A stretch of 64,000 bases of DNA from an uncultured Bacilli bacterium (GCA_934096945.1 CAKOND010000004.1:1-64000); one strand, 5' to 3'; counted from the first letter of the stretch, positions 33,481 through 43,465 are shown. Numbers and translations are program-made. Notes: a model not told the origin generated them from the letters alone.

Positions 33481-34180
33481 TTTATTTGATTATCCCAATA
33501 GATATATTATGCAAATCAAAGATGGGTTTAAGTTTTCCTTGGACTCACTTTTACTCGCGGAATTTACTAAATTACGTCAAAGTGATAAACTGATTTTAGA
33601 TATGTGTACTGGCAATGCTCCGGTCCCTTTGGTGTTGAGTTTGAAAACTGATGCTAAAATTATAGGTTTTGAATTACAAAGAGCTATTGCAGAACTTGCC
33701 TGGGAGTCTATATCTATAAATGGACTTGATAAACAAATAAAAGTTATTAATGATGATGTTAAAAATATTGGTGAATTTTTTAAACCAAATACATTTGATG
33801 TAATAACATGTAATCCACCTTATTTTAAAATAAATGATGATAAAAACAAAAATAAAAATGATTACTTAACACTTGCAAGACATGAAATTGCTATAGATTT
33901 AGAGACTATTTTTAAGCTTGTTAATAGATTTTTAAAAGATAATGGTATTTTTTATATGGTACATAGAGCTGAAAGACTTGATGAAATTATAATTTTGGCA
34001 AATAAATATAAGTTAAATGTTAAAGAAATTCAATTTATTTCAACTAAAAAGAATAATAATCCAAGTACTATTTTAGTTAAATGTGTTAAAAATAGTAAGA
34101 TTGGTGTTAAAATAAAAAGAGAAATCTGTGTTGATAACCTAAGTACTTATCAACATTTATTTGAAGGGAGTGGTAAATAA
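33458..34180 (+). CDS. trmN6: tRNA1(Val) adenine-37 N6-methyltransferase
   Basis: SAM-dependent methyltransferase of the YabB/TrmN6 family. DGFKFSLDSLLLAEF is the family N-terminus, LDMCTGNAPVPL the SAM motif and CNPPYF the adenine-binding motif. It overlaps ricT by 23 bases and pth by one. yabA and rsmI, which surround this gene in B. subtilis, are missing here. Confidence 0.9.
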   Translation: MISKVKNDLFDYPNRYIMQIKDGFKFSLDSLLLAEFTKLRQSDKLILDMCTGNAPVPLVLSLKTDAKIIGFELQRAIAELAWESISINGLDKQIKVINDDVKNIGEFFKPNTFDVITCNPPYFKINDDKNKNKNDYLTLARHEIAIDLETIFKLVNRFLKDNGIFYMVHRAERLDEIIILANKYKLNVKEIQFISTKKNNNPSTILVKCVKNSKIGVKIKREICVDNLSTYQHLFEGSGK

Positions 34181-34731
34181 TGAAACTTATTGTGGGCCTT
34201 GGAAATCCAGGTAAAGAATATGAAAATACTAGACATAATATAGGTTTTATGGTTTTAGATGATTATTTAGGAAATGTTAAATGGTCAAATAAATTTAATG
34301 CTTTATATTATGAAAGTTTTATTGGAACTGAAAAAGTAATATTTTTAAAACCTTTAACTTATATGAATAATTCTGGTAATGCTGTTGGTGAGTTTGTTAG
34401 ATATTATAATTTTGATATGAAAGACATTTTAATTATTCAAGATGATTTAGATGAAGAAATTGGCTTATATAAATTAAAGGTGAATTCATCTAGTGGTGGT
34501 CATAATGGTATCAAATCAATCATTAATTCTCTTGGAACTCAAAGTTTTCCTAGGTTAAAGGTAGGAATTGGAAGCGTTAAAAAAGATGAAGTAATAGATT
34601 ATGTACTTGGAAAATTTAGTAAGAAAGAAATGGAAATATTAGATAATGAATTTAGTATTTTTAGAAAAATAATTGAATCTTTTGTAAATGTAGGAATAGA
34701 TAAAACAATGAATGTTTATAATACTAAATAA
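34180..34731 (+). CDS. pth: Peptidyl-tRNA hydrolase
   Basis: Recycles peptidyl-tRNA released from ribosomes. The start GLGNPGKEYENTRHNIGF contains the catalytic His, and DDLDEEIG and SSSGGHNGIKSII are family signatures. The 183 residues are normal. It is followed by mfd after nine bases, the pth-mfd pairing being standard in Firmicutes. Confidence 0.96.
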   Translation: MKLIVGLGNPGKEYENTRHNIGFMVLDDYLGNVKWSNKFNALYYESFIGTEKVIFLKPLTYMNNSGNAVGEFVRYYNFDMKDILIIQDDLDEEIGLYKLKVNSSSGGHNGIKSIINSLGTQSFPRLKVGIGSVKKDEVIDYVLGKFSKKEMEILDNEFSIFRKIIESFVNVGIDKTMNVYNTK

Positions 34732-34740
34732 AGAGGAAAT

Positions 34741-37700
34741 ATGAAGTTTTTAGATGAATATTTTAAATATGAAATTGGAACGGAAATATCTGGTTTAACT
34801 AATGAGTTAAACGTTTTTTACGTTGATAAATTAAGTGAAAAGTATGATAGAAATATAATTGTTCTTACAAGTTCTTTGTTTGAAGCTAATAAAATATATG
34901 ATAATTTAGTTAAAATACATGATAATACTTTACTATTTCCGATGGATGATTTTTTGTCATCAATGTTAGTGGCAAGTAGTCCCGAACTTAAGTATAAAAG
35001 ACTTGAAACTTTAGATAAATTAAAAAGTGATAATAGATATATTATAGTTACAAACTTAATGGGATATTTAAAATATTTACCTAGTGCTAGTATTAAAAAT
35101 TATATTGATATTAAGAAAAATGGTATTATTAAACGTGATGATTTAGTTAAAGAAATAGATGCCTTAGGTTATCATCGTGAGTCTTTAGTTACAATGTCCG
35201 GTGAATATGCTGTTCGTGGATTTATTTTAGACTTGTATCCGATTGATTATGTTCATCCGGTTAGAATTGAATTTGATGGTAATGTAATAGATAATATTAA
35301 ATACTTTGATGAAAATACGCAGATGTCAAATGATGATATTCATGATATTAAAATTAAAGCTATTGATGAAATGGTATCAAGTGATAAAAATTCTTTATTT
35401 GATTATGCAGAAAATCCTTTGGTAGTTTATGTAGATAAATCTCAGATTGAAGCATCATACTCAAAGTTATTTGATGATATATCGGAATATAAAGAGTCAA
35501 ATGAAATTAATGAAGATTTGATGTATTCCTTAGATGATATTCATGATAATGATAGAATATATGTAAATTTATTTTCAAGTGGGAGTTTAAATTTAAAAGC
35601 ACAAAGTATTATAAATTACAAAGAAAATTTTGAAAAATTGGCTGCTGATTATGATGCTTGGATTGCGAGTGGGAAAATAGTATATTTTTATTTAAGTAAA
35701 GTAGAAGAAAAGAAAAAGTTACTTAAGATTATACCTAGTGCTCATGTAGTAATGAAAGAATTATCTCATGGTTTTATACTGGATAAATATGTAGTTATTT
35801 CTGAAAATGATATTGAAGATGTAAAAGTAAGTAATGGAGTTTATAAAAATAATTTCCATGTTGGTAAAAGAATAAAGGACTTTAATCAACTTGAAAAAGG
35901 AGATTATGTTGTACATATTTCTCATGGTATTGGTATTTATCAAGGAATTACTACGCTTTCTGTTCGTGGTGTTCAAAAAGATTTTTTAACAATATTTTAT
36001 GAGGGCTCAGATAAGATTTATGTTCCGGTTGAAAAAATTAATTTAATTTATAAATATACTGGTAAGGATGGAATAAAACCAAAACTTAATAAACTTGGAA
36101 GTACAAATTGGGAAAAAACTAAAAAATATATTTCTGAAAAAGTAAAAGATATTTCAAGAGAACTTATTATTCTTTATAAAAAAAGATTGGAACTTAAAAA
36201 GAAACCATATAAAGATTATCCTGAAGAAGATGTGTTTGCTAGTGAATTTAAGTATGCCCTTACGGTAGACCAAGCTAAAGCAGTGTTAGAAATTAATAAT
36301 GACTTAAAAAAAGATAATCCAATGGATAGATTATTATGTGGAGATGTAGGTTTTGGTAAAACAGAAGTTGCAATGAGAGCAATGTTTAAGGCAGTTTTAA
36401 ATAATGAACAAGTACTTTATTTGTGTCCCACTACAATACTTTCAAAACAACAATATAATGTGGCAAAAGAAAGGTTTAAAAATTGGCCTGTAGAAATAGC
36501 GCTTTTAAATCGACATGTAAGTGTTCGAGAAACTCATAGAATACTTGAAGATTTAAAAAAAGGGAAAATAGATATATTATTTGGTACTCATAGAATACTT
36601 AGTGATGATATCGTTTGTAAGAATTTAGGGATGCTTGTGGTTGATGAAGAGCAAAGATTTGGAGTTACGCACAAAGAAAAAATAAAAACTATGAAAAGTG
36701 ATGTTAATGTTTTAACTTTAAGTGCAACTCCGATACCTAGAACTTTAAAGATGGCGATGTCAGGTCTTAGAGATTTATCAGTTATTGATACACCACCAGT
36801 TAATAGATATCCTGTTCAAACTTATGTAGCTGTTGAAGATGACTTTTTAATTAAAGATGCTATTTATAAAGAACTTGCTAGAAAAGGACAAGTATTTATT
36901 CTTTATAATAGGGTGGAAACTATTGAAAAATATATGAATCATATTCATGAGTTAGTGCCTGATGCTAAAATAAATTTTGCGCATGGAAAAATGGAAAAAG
37001 ATGAACTTGATAATATAATGACATCTTTTATAAATAATGAGTTTGATATTTTGATTTGTACAACAATAATTGAAAGTGGAATTGATATACCAAATGTTAA
37101 TACACTAATTATTCATGATGCTGATAATTTTGGTTTAAGTCAGCTTTATCAAATACGTGGTCGTGTCGGTCGTAGTGATAAGGTTGCTTATGCATATTTA
37201 ATGTATGAAAAAAATAAAATGCTTAATGATATTGCAATTAAAAGACTTAATACTATTAAGGAATTTACGGAACTTGGTAGTGGATATAGAATAGCAATGA
37301 GGGATTTAAGTTTGAGAGGTGCAGGTGATGTATTTGGAGCTTCTCAGGCAGGTTTTGTTGATAGTGTTGGAATTTCACTTTATATGAAAATGATTGAAGA
37401 TGAAATTAAACGTCAACGTGGAGAAACTGTGGAAGAGGAAGATACTGATACTCAAGCTTTAATTAACGTAAATACTCATATTAGTGATACCTATGTATCT
37501 GATGAAGATATTAAAATTGAAATACATCAAAAGATTAATGAAATTGACTCTTATGAAAAGATGTTAAAAATTAAAAATGAGTTAGAAGATAGATTTGGTA
37601 AAGTTACTCCAGATATGCTTGTTTATATGTACGAAGAATGGTTTGAAAAACTTGCTAAAAAATATAACATTAAACAAGTTGTTCAAACAGATAGAAGTAT

Positions 37701-37890
37701 TGAAATTACATTACCTGAAGAAATATCAAGTAATATTAAAGGTGATAAGCTTTTAATCGAGGCTATGAACTTATCAAGAAGTTTTAATATAAAATATGTT
37801 AATAAGAAAATTAGTATTTTGCTTTATACAAAAGATTTACCTAAACATTTTATATTTTATATAGTAACTTTACTTGAAAAAATACTTTAA
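34741..37890 (+). CDS. mfd: Transcription-repair coupling factor Mfd
   Basis: Removes stalled RNA polymerase and recruits UvrA. A UvrB-like N-terminal domain and CarD-like polymerase-interaction domain (KGDYVVHISHGIGIYQG) are followed by RecG-like helicase motifs GDVGFGKTE, DEEQRFG and QIRGRVGRS. At 1049 residues it is slightly shorter than the usual 1150-1180, mainly in the N-terminal part. Confidence 0.97.
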   Translation: MKFLDEYFKYEIGTEISGLTNELNVFYVDKLSEKYDRNIIVLTSSLFEANKIYDNLVKIHDNTLLFPMDDFLSSMLVASSPELKYKRLETLDKLKSDNRYIIVTNLMGYLKYLPSASIKNYIDIKKNGIIKRDDLVKEIDALGYHRESLVTMSGEYAVRGFILDLYPIDYVHPVRIEFDGNVIDNIKYFDENTQMSNDDIHDIKIKAIDEMVSSDKNSLFDYAENPLVVYVDKSQIEASYSKLFDDISEYKESNEINEDLMYSLDDIHDNDRIYVNLFSSGSLNLKAQSIINYKENFEKLAADYDAWIASGKIVYFYLSKVEEKKKLLKIIPSAHVVMKELSHGFILDKYVVISENDIEDVKVSNGVYKNNFHVGKRIKDFNQLEKGDYVVHISHGIGIYQGITTLSVRGVQKDFLTIFYEGSDKIYVPVEKINLIYKYTGKDGIKPKLNKLGSTNWEKTKKYISEKVKDISRELIILYKKRLELKKKPYKDYPEEDVFASEFKYALTVDQAKAVLEINNDLKKDNPMDRLLCGDVGFGKTEVAMRAMFKAVLNNEQVLYLCPTTILSKQQYNVAKERFKNWPVEIALLNRHVSVRETHRILEDLKKGKIDILFGTHRILSDDIVCKNLGMLVVDEEQRFGVTHKEKIKTMKSDVNVLTLSATPIPRTLKMAMSGLRDLSVIDTPPVNRYPVQTYVAVEDDFLIKDAIYKELARKGQVFILYNRVETIEKYMNHIHELVPDAKINFAHGKMEKDELDNIMTSFINNEFDILICTTIIESGIDIPNVNTLIIHDADNFGLSQLYQIRGRVGRSDKVAYAYLMYEKNKMLNDIAIKRLNTIKEFTELGSGYRIAMRDLSLRGAGDVFGASQAGFVDSVGISLYMKMIEDEIKRQRGETVEEEDTDTQALINVNTHISDTYVSDEDIKIEIHQKINEIDSYEKMLKIKNELEDRFGKVTPDMLVYMYEEWFEKLAKKYNIKQVVQTDRSIEITLPEEISSNIKGDKLLIEAMNLSRSFNIKYVNKKISILLYTKDLPKHFIFYIVTLLEKIL

Positions 37891-37944
37891 TACATAAAAA
37901 AAATAATTTGTTCCACAATAAGTAATGAAGTGGAGTGAATTTTT

Positions 37945-38457
37945 TTGAAACAAACTGGTGTAACGAGAAAAATAGATGAACTTGGAAGAATAGTTATTCC
38001 TAAGGAAATTAGAAAAAACTTAGGTATTAGGGATGGTGAGGCTTTAGAAATATTTACTAGTGAAGATAGTATAATATTAAAAAAATATTTTGAAGTTAGA
38101 AAGTATGAAGATTTAAGTAGTAAATTGTGCGAGCTTATTAAAAATATTTATAATGTTGATTTAGTAATTACGGATAGAGAAAAGGTGATTACTTCTTCGA
38201 ATAAGGATATTGTGGAAAACACTAAACTTAATAACAAATTTTTAGATCTTATTGATAATAGAGAAATGTTTATAAGTAGGGAAATATTAACAATAAATTT
38301 AGGTATTGATATAAGTGGATATTTTACAGTTATACCTATTATTGCATCAAGTGACTCATTGGGGCTTGTTATAATTATAAGTGATAATGCTAATGATTAT
38401 AGTTCTTTGGGTAAGTTACTAGCAAAGATTATTGCTGATAAAATTGATATATTTTAA
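37945..38457 (+). CDS. spoVT: Stage V sporulation regulator SpoVT
   Basis: An AbrB-type swapped-hairpin DNA-binding domain (MKQTGVTRKIDELGRIVIPK and following, residues 1-52) is joined to a GAF-like C-terminal domain; total 170 residues against 178 in B. subtilis. In B. subtilis SpoVT modulates sigma-G genes in the forespore. Its place right after mfd matches the B. subtilis order. GGAGTG supports the TTG start. Confidence 0.88.
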   Translation: MKQTGVTRKIDELGRIVIPKEIRKNLGIRDGEALEIFTSEDSIILKKYFEVRKYEDLSSKLCELIKNIYNVDLVITDREKVITSSNKDIVENTKLNNKFLDLIDNREMFISREILTINLGIDISGYFTVIPIIASSDSLGLVIIISDNANDYSSLGKLLAKIIADKIDIF

Positions 38458-38458
38458 C

Positions 38459-38487
38459 TTGAATTAAACTAAGATTTATGATAAACT
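38459..38487 (+). promoter_or_regulatory. Promoter of the T-box operon
   Basis: TTGAAT (38459-38464) and TAAACT (38482-38487) are separated by 17 bases, just upstream of the leader. Confidence 0.65.
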
Positions 38488-38496
38488 AGTTTTAAT

Positions 38497-38693
38497 TAAC
38501 GAAGAAGGAAAGAGTAGATATCATTCATTTCATAGAGATTTCTTGGTTGGTGGAAAAGAAAAAATGAAGATATTCGAACATGGCTCTGGAGTTAAAATCG
38601 GGTAATTACGTTATAGATTTTAAGTTGCATGATAAATCATGAATTAAGGTGGTACCGCGGGTTATACTCGTCCTTAGTTTGTGATTTTTTTTT
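38497..38693 (+). promoter_or_regulatory. T-box riboswitch leader, probably methionine-specific
   Basis: The T-box sequence AAGGTGGTACCGCG (38645-38658) senses uncharged tRNA. A terminator stem can form between 38635-38649 (ending TTAAGG) and 38672-38686 (starting CCTTAG), followed by nine T's. Stem I runs from about 38500 and contains AGTAGA and a candidate specifier ATG within GAACATGGC (near 38579). The metG gene two positions downstream supports methionine. The specifier register needs a structural alignment. Confidence 0.9.
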
Positions 38694-38703
38694 GGAGGTA
38701 AAT

Positions 38704-39201
38704 ATGAGAAAGTTTGAAAAAATAAGTTATCCTGAATTTGTTAAAGTTTTTGGAGATAATAAAACTTTATATGATGATTATATGCTCCCTTTAAGAGGGA
38801 CAAAATGTAGTGCAGGTTATGATTTTTTTGCCATAAAAGATTATGTTATTAAACCAAATGAGATTGTGAAGATACCGACTGGTTATAAAGCTGCTTTTGA
38901 AAGTGATGAAATGCTTATGATTGTGGTAAGAAGTAGTATGGGTTTTAAATATAATGTAAGACTTACTAATCAAGTGGGAATTATTGAAAGTGATTACTAT
39001 AATAATTCAGATAATGAAGGTCATATGTGGGTATGCTTACAAAATCATGATGATAAAGAATATATAATAAATAAAGGAGATGCTTATGCCCAAGGGATTT
39101 TTGTTAAATTTTTAATAACTGATGATGATAAAGCTGATGCAGTTAGAACTGGTGGCATAGGTAGTACAAATAAAAAGAAAGAAGGAAATAAAAATGAATA
39201 A
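38704..39201 (+). CDS. dut: dUTP diphosphatase (trimeric type)
   Basis: Hydrolyses dUTP to dUMP, keeping uracil out of DNA. The five trimeric-dUTPase motifs appear in order: AGYDFFA, RSSMGFK, NQVGIIESDYY, GDAYAQGIF and RTGGIGSTN. Motif 3 has Glu-Ser-Asp where Asp is most common, within family variation. TTGGAGG supports ATG 38704, giving 165 residues. It stands between the T-box and metG and overlaps metG by eight bases. Confidence 0.88.
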   Translation: MRKFEKISYPEFVKVFGDNKTLYDDYMLPLRGTKCSAGYDFFAIKDYVIKPNEIVKIPTGYKAAFESDEMLMIVVRSSMGFKYNVRLTNQVGIIESDYYNNSDNEGHMWVCLQNHDDKEYIINKGDAYAQGIFVKFLITDDDKADAVRTGGIGSTNKKKEGNKNE

Positions 39202-40726
39202 AAAATATTACATAACAACACCAATATATTATCCAAGTGCAAATTTTCATATTGGTCATTGTTATACAACTATAATAGCGGATGCTATTGCAAGATATAA
39301 AAGATTAAATGGATATGATGTGTTTTTTCAAACTGGAACTGATGAACATGGAGCAAAAATTGAACAAAAAGCAAAGGAAGCTGGTGTAACACCAAAGGAA
39401 TATGTTGATGTTATAATTGAAAATGCTAAAGATTTATGGAAAAGTTTAAATATATCTTATGATTATTTTATTAGAACAACTGATGAAAATCATGTTAAAG
39501 CTGTGCAAAAAATATTTAAAAAATTATATGACCAAGGGGATATTTATAAAGGTTCTTATGAAGGTCTATATTGTGTTCCCTGTGAGTCCTTTTGGACTGA
39601 AACTCAACTTGTAGATGGAAAATGTCCGGATTGTGGAAGAGATGTTAAAACTGTTACTGAAGAAGCTTACTTCTTTAGATTATCAAAATATCAAGATAAA
39701 TTAATTGAATTATATGAAAATAATCCTGAATTTATTTTACCTGTTTCAAGAAAGAATGAGCTTGTAAATAACTTTATTAAACCAGGACTTGAAGATTTAT
39801 GTGTGTCAAGAACATCAGTTAAATGGGGAATTCCTGTAGATTTTGATCCAAAGCATGTAATTTATGTATGGATTGATGCTTTATCAAACTATATTACATC
39901 TTTAGGTTATCCAGATGAAAATGCTCCATTATTTAAAAAGTATTGGCCAGCTGATTTACATTTAGTAGGTAAAGAAATTACAAGATTTCATGCTATTATT
40001 TGGCCAGCACTTCTTATGGCTTTAGATTTACCACTTCCAAAACAAGTATTTGGTCATGGATGGCTTGTTATAAATGGTGGTAAGATTTCTAAGTCACTAG
40101 GCAATTATAAAGACCCAAGAGAATATATTGATGCTTATGGTGTTGATGCTGTTAGATATTTTGCTTTAAGGGAAGTATCTTTTGGAAGTGATGGCGCTTT
40201 CTCTGAAGAAGCCTTGATTAATAGAACAAATGCAGATTTGGTAAATAATTTAGGAAATTTAGTTAATAGAACAATAAGCATGAGTCATAAATATTTTGAT
40301 GGCGTGGTAGAAAATCCAAGAGTAAATGAAGAAATTGATAATGACTTAATTAGTGCTGTTACAAGTTTAAAAGCAAAAGTTGATGAAAAAATGGATGGTT
40401 TAAAAGTTAATGAAGCTTTAGAAGAAATATTTGAAGTTTTAAAAAGATGTAATAAATATATTGATGAAACTACACCATGGATACTTGCTAAAGATGAGAC
40501 TAAACATGATAGATTAAAAACAGTTTTATATAATATTTTAGAAAGTATCAGAGTATGTGCTATACTTCTTGAACCATTTATTAATGTTACAAGTGAAAAA
40601 ATATTAAATGAACTTAATACAAATGAAAGAAGTATTGAAAGTATAAGTGAATTTGGTAATTTAGAATGTGGAATTACATTAAATAAACCTGAGATATTGT
40701 TTAATAGGATTGAAGTAAATGGATAA
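39194..40726 (+). CDS. metG: Methionyl-tRNA synthetase
   Basis: Class I synthetase charging tRNA-Met. HIGH lies at 19-22, the zinc-binding knuckle is CVPCESFWTE...CPDCG, and KISKS is the signature loop. The 510 residues lack the C-terminal dimerisation (EMAP-like) domain found in many longer MetG proteins. It is regulated by the upstream T-box and overlaps dut and tatD. Confidence 0.97.
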   Translation: MNKKYYITTPIYYPSANFHIGHCYTTIIADAIARYKRLNGYDVFFQTGTDEHGAKIEQKAKEAGVTPKEYVDVIIENAKDLWKSLNISYDYFIRTTDENHVKAVQKIFKKLYDQGDIYKGSYEGLYCVPCESFWTETQLVDGKCPDCGRDVKTVTEEAYFFRLSKYQDKLIELYENNPEFILPVSRKNELVNNFIKPGLEDLCVSRTSVKWGIPVDFDPKHVIYVWIDALSNYITSLGYPDENAPLFKKYWPADLHLVGKEITRFHAIIWPALLMALDLPLPKQVFGHGWLVINGGKISKSLGNYKDPREYIDAYGVDAVRYFALREVSFGSDGAFSEEALINRTNADLVNNLGNLVNRTISMSHKYFDGVVENPRVNEEIDNDLISAVTSLKAKVDEKMDGLKVNEALEEIFEVLKRCNKYIDETTPWILAKDETKHDRLKTVLYNILESIRVCAILLEPFINVTSEKILNELNTNERSIESISEFGNLECGITLNKPEILFNRIEVNG

Positions 40727-41489
40727 TTATTTTGTTGATACACATTGTCATGTGTTTAAATCTGATTTTGAAAATATAGATGAAGTTTTAAAAAATGCAA
40801 ATAATAATCATATAAAATATATTATTAACAATGGTAGTAATGATGAATCTAATAAAGAAGTACTTAAGCTTGTAGAAAAATACCCATGTATGTATGGTGC
40901 AATTGGTATTCATCCGGAGGATGTTGATGGTGTAAAACAAGAAGATGTCAAATTTATAGAAGATAATTTAGATAATAAAAAAATTGTTGCTATTGGTGAA
41001 ATTGGTTTAGATTATCACTATACAAAAGAAAATAAAGATGAACAAGTTAAATTATTTGAAACTCAATTAGCTTTAGCAGAAAAATATAATATGCCCGTGA
41101 TTGTGCATTCAAGAGATGCAACTGGAGATACAATTAATTCTCTCAAAAAATTTAATTGTAAAGGTGTTATTCATTCTTTTTCTGGAAGTTTAGAAACTGC
41201 TAGAATATATATTAAAATGGGATATATGCTAGGTGTTAATGGTGTTATAACTTTTAAAAATGCTAAGATAAAAGATGTTATTAAAGAAGTTGGACTTGAG
41301 CATATTGTTTTAGAAACTGATAGTCCATATCTTACTCCAGAACCATTTAGAGGAAAACAAAATAATCCTGGCCATGTGCTAGAAGTAGCTAAATTTGTAG
41401 CTAATTTGTATAGTGTTTCTTTAGAAGAACTTGCAATTCAAACTAATAAAAACGTTACGGATACGTATAAAAAGATGAAGTTAGATTAA
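40719..41489 (+). CDS. tatD: TatD-family metal-dependent DNase
   Basis: TIM-barrel hydrolase of the YabD/TatD family. Metal ligands are visible in VDTHCHVF, GEIGLDYHY, VIVHSRDA, IHSFSG and ETDSPYL. The 256 residues are normal. It follows metG as in B. subtilis and ends in a strong terminator. Confidence 0.95.
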   Translation: MDNYFVDTHCHVFKSDFENIDEVLKNANNNHIKYIINNGSNDESNKEVLKLVEKYPCMYGAIGIHPEDVDGVKQEDVKFIEDNLDNKKIVAIGEIGLDYHYTKENKDEQVKLFETQLALAEKYNMPVIVHSRDATGDTINSLKKFNCKGVIHSFSGSLETARIYIKMGYMLGVNGVITFKNAKIKDVIKEVGLEHIVLETDSPYLTPEPFRGKQNNPGHVLEVAKFVANLYSVSLEELAIQTNKNVTDTYKKMKLD

Positions 41490-41511
41490 TTTTTAACTTC
41501 ATCTTTTTTTG
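41471..41511 (+). terminator. Terminator of the dut-metG-tatD operon
   Basis: AAGATGAAGTTA and TAACTTCATCTT form a 12-base-pair stem around the tatD stop codon, followed by a T-run. Confidence 0.9.
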
Positions 41512-41930
41512 AATGGAAATCAGTAAAAGCTATTGGCAGAATTGATGTTCATAGAATTGAAGAGGGAAAAGAAAAAAATAAAAAAACATTATTATATTTT
41601 AAGTAATAAATTTGATATTAATACATTTGTTAAAATAATTCGATAACATTGGAACATAGAATGTTTATTACACTGGAGACTTAATGGAATATTAGATGAA
41701 GATCATTCAAGGAGTCGTGTTGGAAACTCTATAGATAATTTATCATTAATTAGAAAAATAGTTTTAATCTAACAAAATTAGATAACTCTATGGGAACAAA
41801 CTTAACATTAAAGAAAAGAATGACTAGATATACAAGTGATTTCAAAAACATTGAAAATCTTATATTTCAAGTCATTCCGTCGTTTACGTCAAATTTTTAT
41901 GCGATTTCCATATACAAAGATATAGATTAT
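41511..41930 (+). pseudogene. Remnant of an ISAs1-family transposase
   Basis: Translation in shifting frames gives WKSVKAIGRIDVHRIEEGKE, then HWNIECLLHWRLNGILDEDH through SRSRVGNSIDNLSLIRKIV, then NSMGTNLTLKKRMTRYTSDF. The block HWxIExxLHWxLDxxxxEDxSR is the C-terminal signature of ISAs1 (H-repeat) transposases. Frame breaks lie near 41600-41650 and 41770. The N-terminal two thirds are missing. No terminal repeats were identified. Confidence 0.7.
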
Positions 41931-41958
41931 TGATATAGATTAAAAAATAGTGTATAAT
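41930..41958 (+). promoter_or_regulatory. Promoter of the surface-protein gene
   Basis: TTGATA (41930-41935) and TATAAT (41953-41958) with exact 17-base spacing, 24 bases before the ATG. Confidence 0.8.
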
Positions 41959-41981
41959 TAATTTAATAATAAGGAGGAGAT

Positions 41982-43445
41982 ATGAAAAAAAATATTTTGT
42001 TAGTTGGGTTATTATTATTAGTATTATTCATGCCAAATAAGGTATTTGCATTAAGTAATGATGAGATTATTAATATAATAGCTACTGATGGAAAAAATGC
42101 GGTATTTAAAATGAAACAACCTACTAGTGAAAAGGAAGCAAAAGCAAATTTAAACAATTATGTTAATTATGTATTACAGAATTATGGATATTTTGCAGAT
42201 ATTATATGTGATAATGAAACATATTCTAAATGTGATTTAAATATTTATAGTAGTGATTATGAATCATCTTATGATGCAAATCTTAAAGATTATGTAACTA
42301 AAAAGGGCTGGACAAGTAAGTATGCTATTAATGTAACTTATGATGCACCGAAAGACAATGAAAGTGTTAATAAAATTATAGACAATATTGCTGGCCTTCC
42401 TGAAGAGTGGGATAGAAATGATGTTCCTAAATATTATATTTTATCAGACTTATCCTTGATAAATTATCATTATAATTACTCAAAATATTTAGATGATTTT
42501 GGAGGTTCTAAAACAGCATTAAAATATAGTTCTTTAAATAACTTTCTTTATGGAACTAATATAGAAGTTTATTTGGATCTTGTTACTGGAGAAGATGATC
42601 CAGAAAATATGATATACTTTGGATTTGGGCCGATGAGCATATTTTATGATGGGTATTTATATGCCACAAAAAATGAAGGTATTTATTTAAGGCAATTATT
42701 ATATATTCCAGAAGATACTCCGGATACACCAGAAGATTATGTGAAAGCTGCACAAAAGAGAATTAATGATTATTTAAAAAATGATTTTGTTAAAGTTACT
42801 TATGGAGGTAAAATTGCTGATATAAGACCTAATGAAGAAGATGTTTATATACCAATAAAAACAGATGGAAATTATTATGTTATTCATTTTGGTGATGATA
42901 TGTTTATGTTTTATATTGTAAAAGGAAATGATGAACAATTAAAAGCGCCTGTATACTTAAGTAGTGATATAAATACAAATATAGAAGTTGAAACTAATGA
43001 TTCATCAGTGCCTTTAGATACAACAATTAAAGTCAAAGATGTTACTTCTGAATTTACAAAAGAAATGATTGGAACAGATAACTTTGTTTCTTATGATATT
43101 AAATTATATTCTAATAGTTTAGCAGCACACGTTGAAAAACTTGATTCTGGAACATTTGTTGTAAAAATACCTATACCAGAGATGCTAAATGGTAAAAAAT
43201 TAATTGTTTATTATTTTGATGAGGATAATAATAAAATATCCTATGATGTTACCATAAAAAATGGGTTTGCTGAATTTAATACTAATCATTTTAGTGTTTA
43301 TACTTTAGCTGAATACGAAGAAAATGTTAATGAAATTATTGAAAATCCTTCTACATCAGATAATATATTATTGTATTTTACTTTAAGTTTATTAAGTGTT
43401 GTAGGAATATTTCTTGTTTCAAAAAAAATAATTAAAAATAATTAA
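41982..43445 (+). CDS. Secreted surface protein with a C-terminal membrane anchor
   Basis: Not recognised as a named family. A clear signal peptide (MKKNILLVGLLLLVLF, cleavage near VFA at about residue 24) leads to an extracellular region of about 430 residues rich in Asp, Asn and Tyr. The end is NPSTSDN, a hydrophobic stretch and a KKIIKNN tail, the layout of a cell-wall sorting signal of NPxT type, although Ser replaces the usual Gly. AAGGAGGAG precedes the ATG and a consensus promoter is present, so the gene is probably well expressed. It stands alone between an IS remnant and a terminator. Confidence 0.7.
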   Translation: MKKNILLVGLLLLVLFMPNKVFALSNDEIINIIATDGKNAVFKMKQPTSEKEAKANLNNYVNYVLQNYGYFADIICDNETYSKCDLNIYSSDYESSYDANLKDYVTKKGWTSKYAINVTYDAPKDNESVNKIIDNIAGLPEEWDRNDVPKYYILSDLSLINYHYNYSKYLDDFGGSKTALKYSSLNNFLYGTNIEVYLDLVTGEDDPENMIYFGFGPMSIFYDGYLYATKNEGIYLRQLLYIPEDTPDTPEDYVKAAQKRINDYLKNDFVKVTYGGKIADIRPNEEDVYIPIKTDGNYYVIHFGDDMFMFYIVKGNDEQLKAPVYLSSDINTNIEVETNDSSVPLDTTIKVKDVTSEFTKEMIGTDNFVSYDIKLYSNSLAAHVEKLDSGTFVVKIPIPEMLNGKKLIVYYFDEDNNKISYDVTIKNGFAEFNTNHFSVYTLAEYEENVNEIIENPSTSDNILLYFTLSLLSVVGIFLVSKKIIKNN

Positions 43446-43465
43446 AAATAATTAATAATTTAAAA

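Noticed and set aside
40285..40743. 152-codon minus-strand open frame opposite metG
   Set aside because: Shadow of the metG reading frame, with no start signals.
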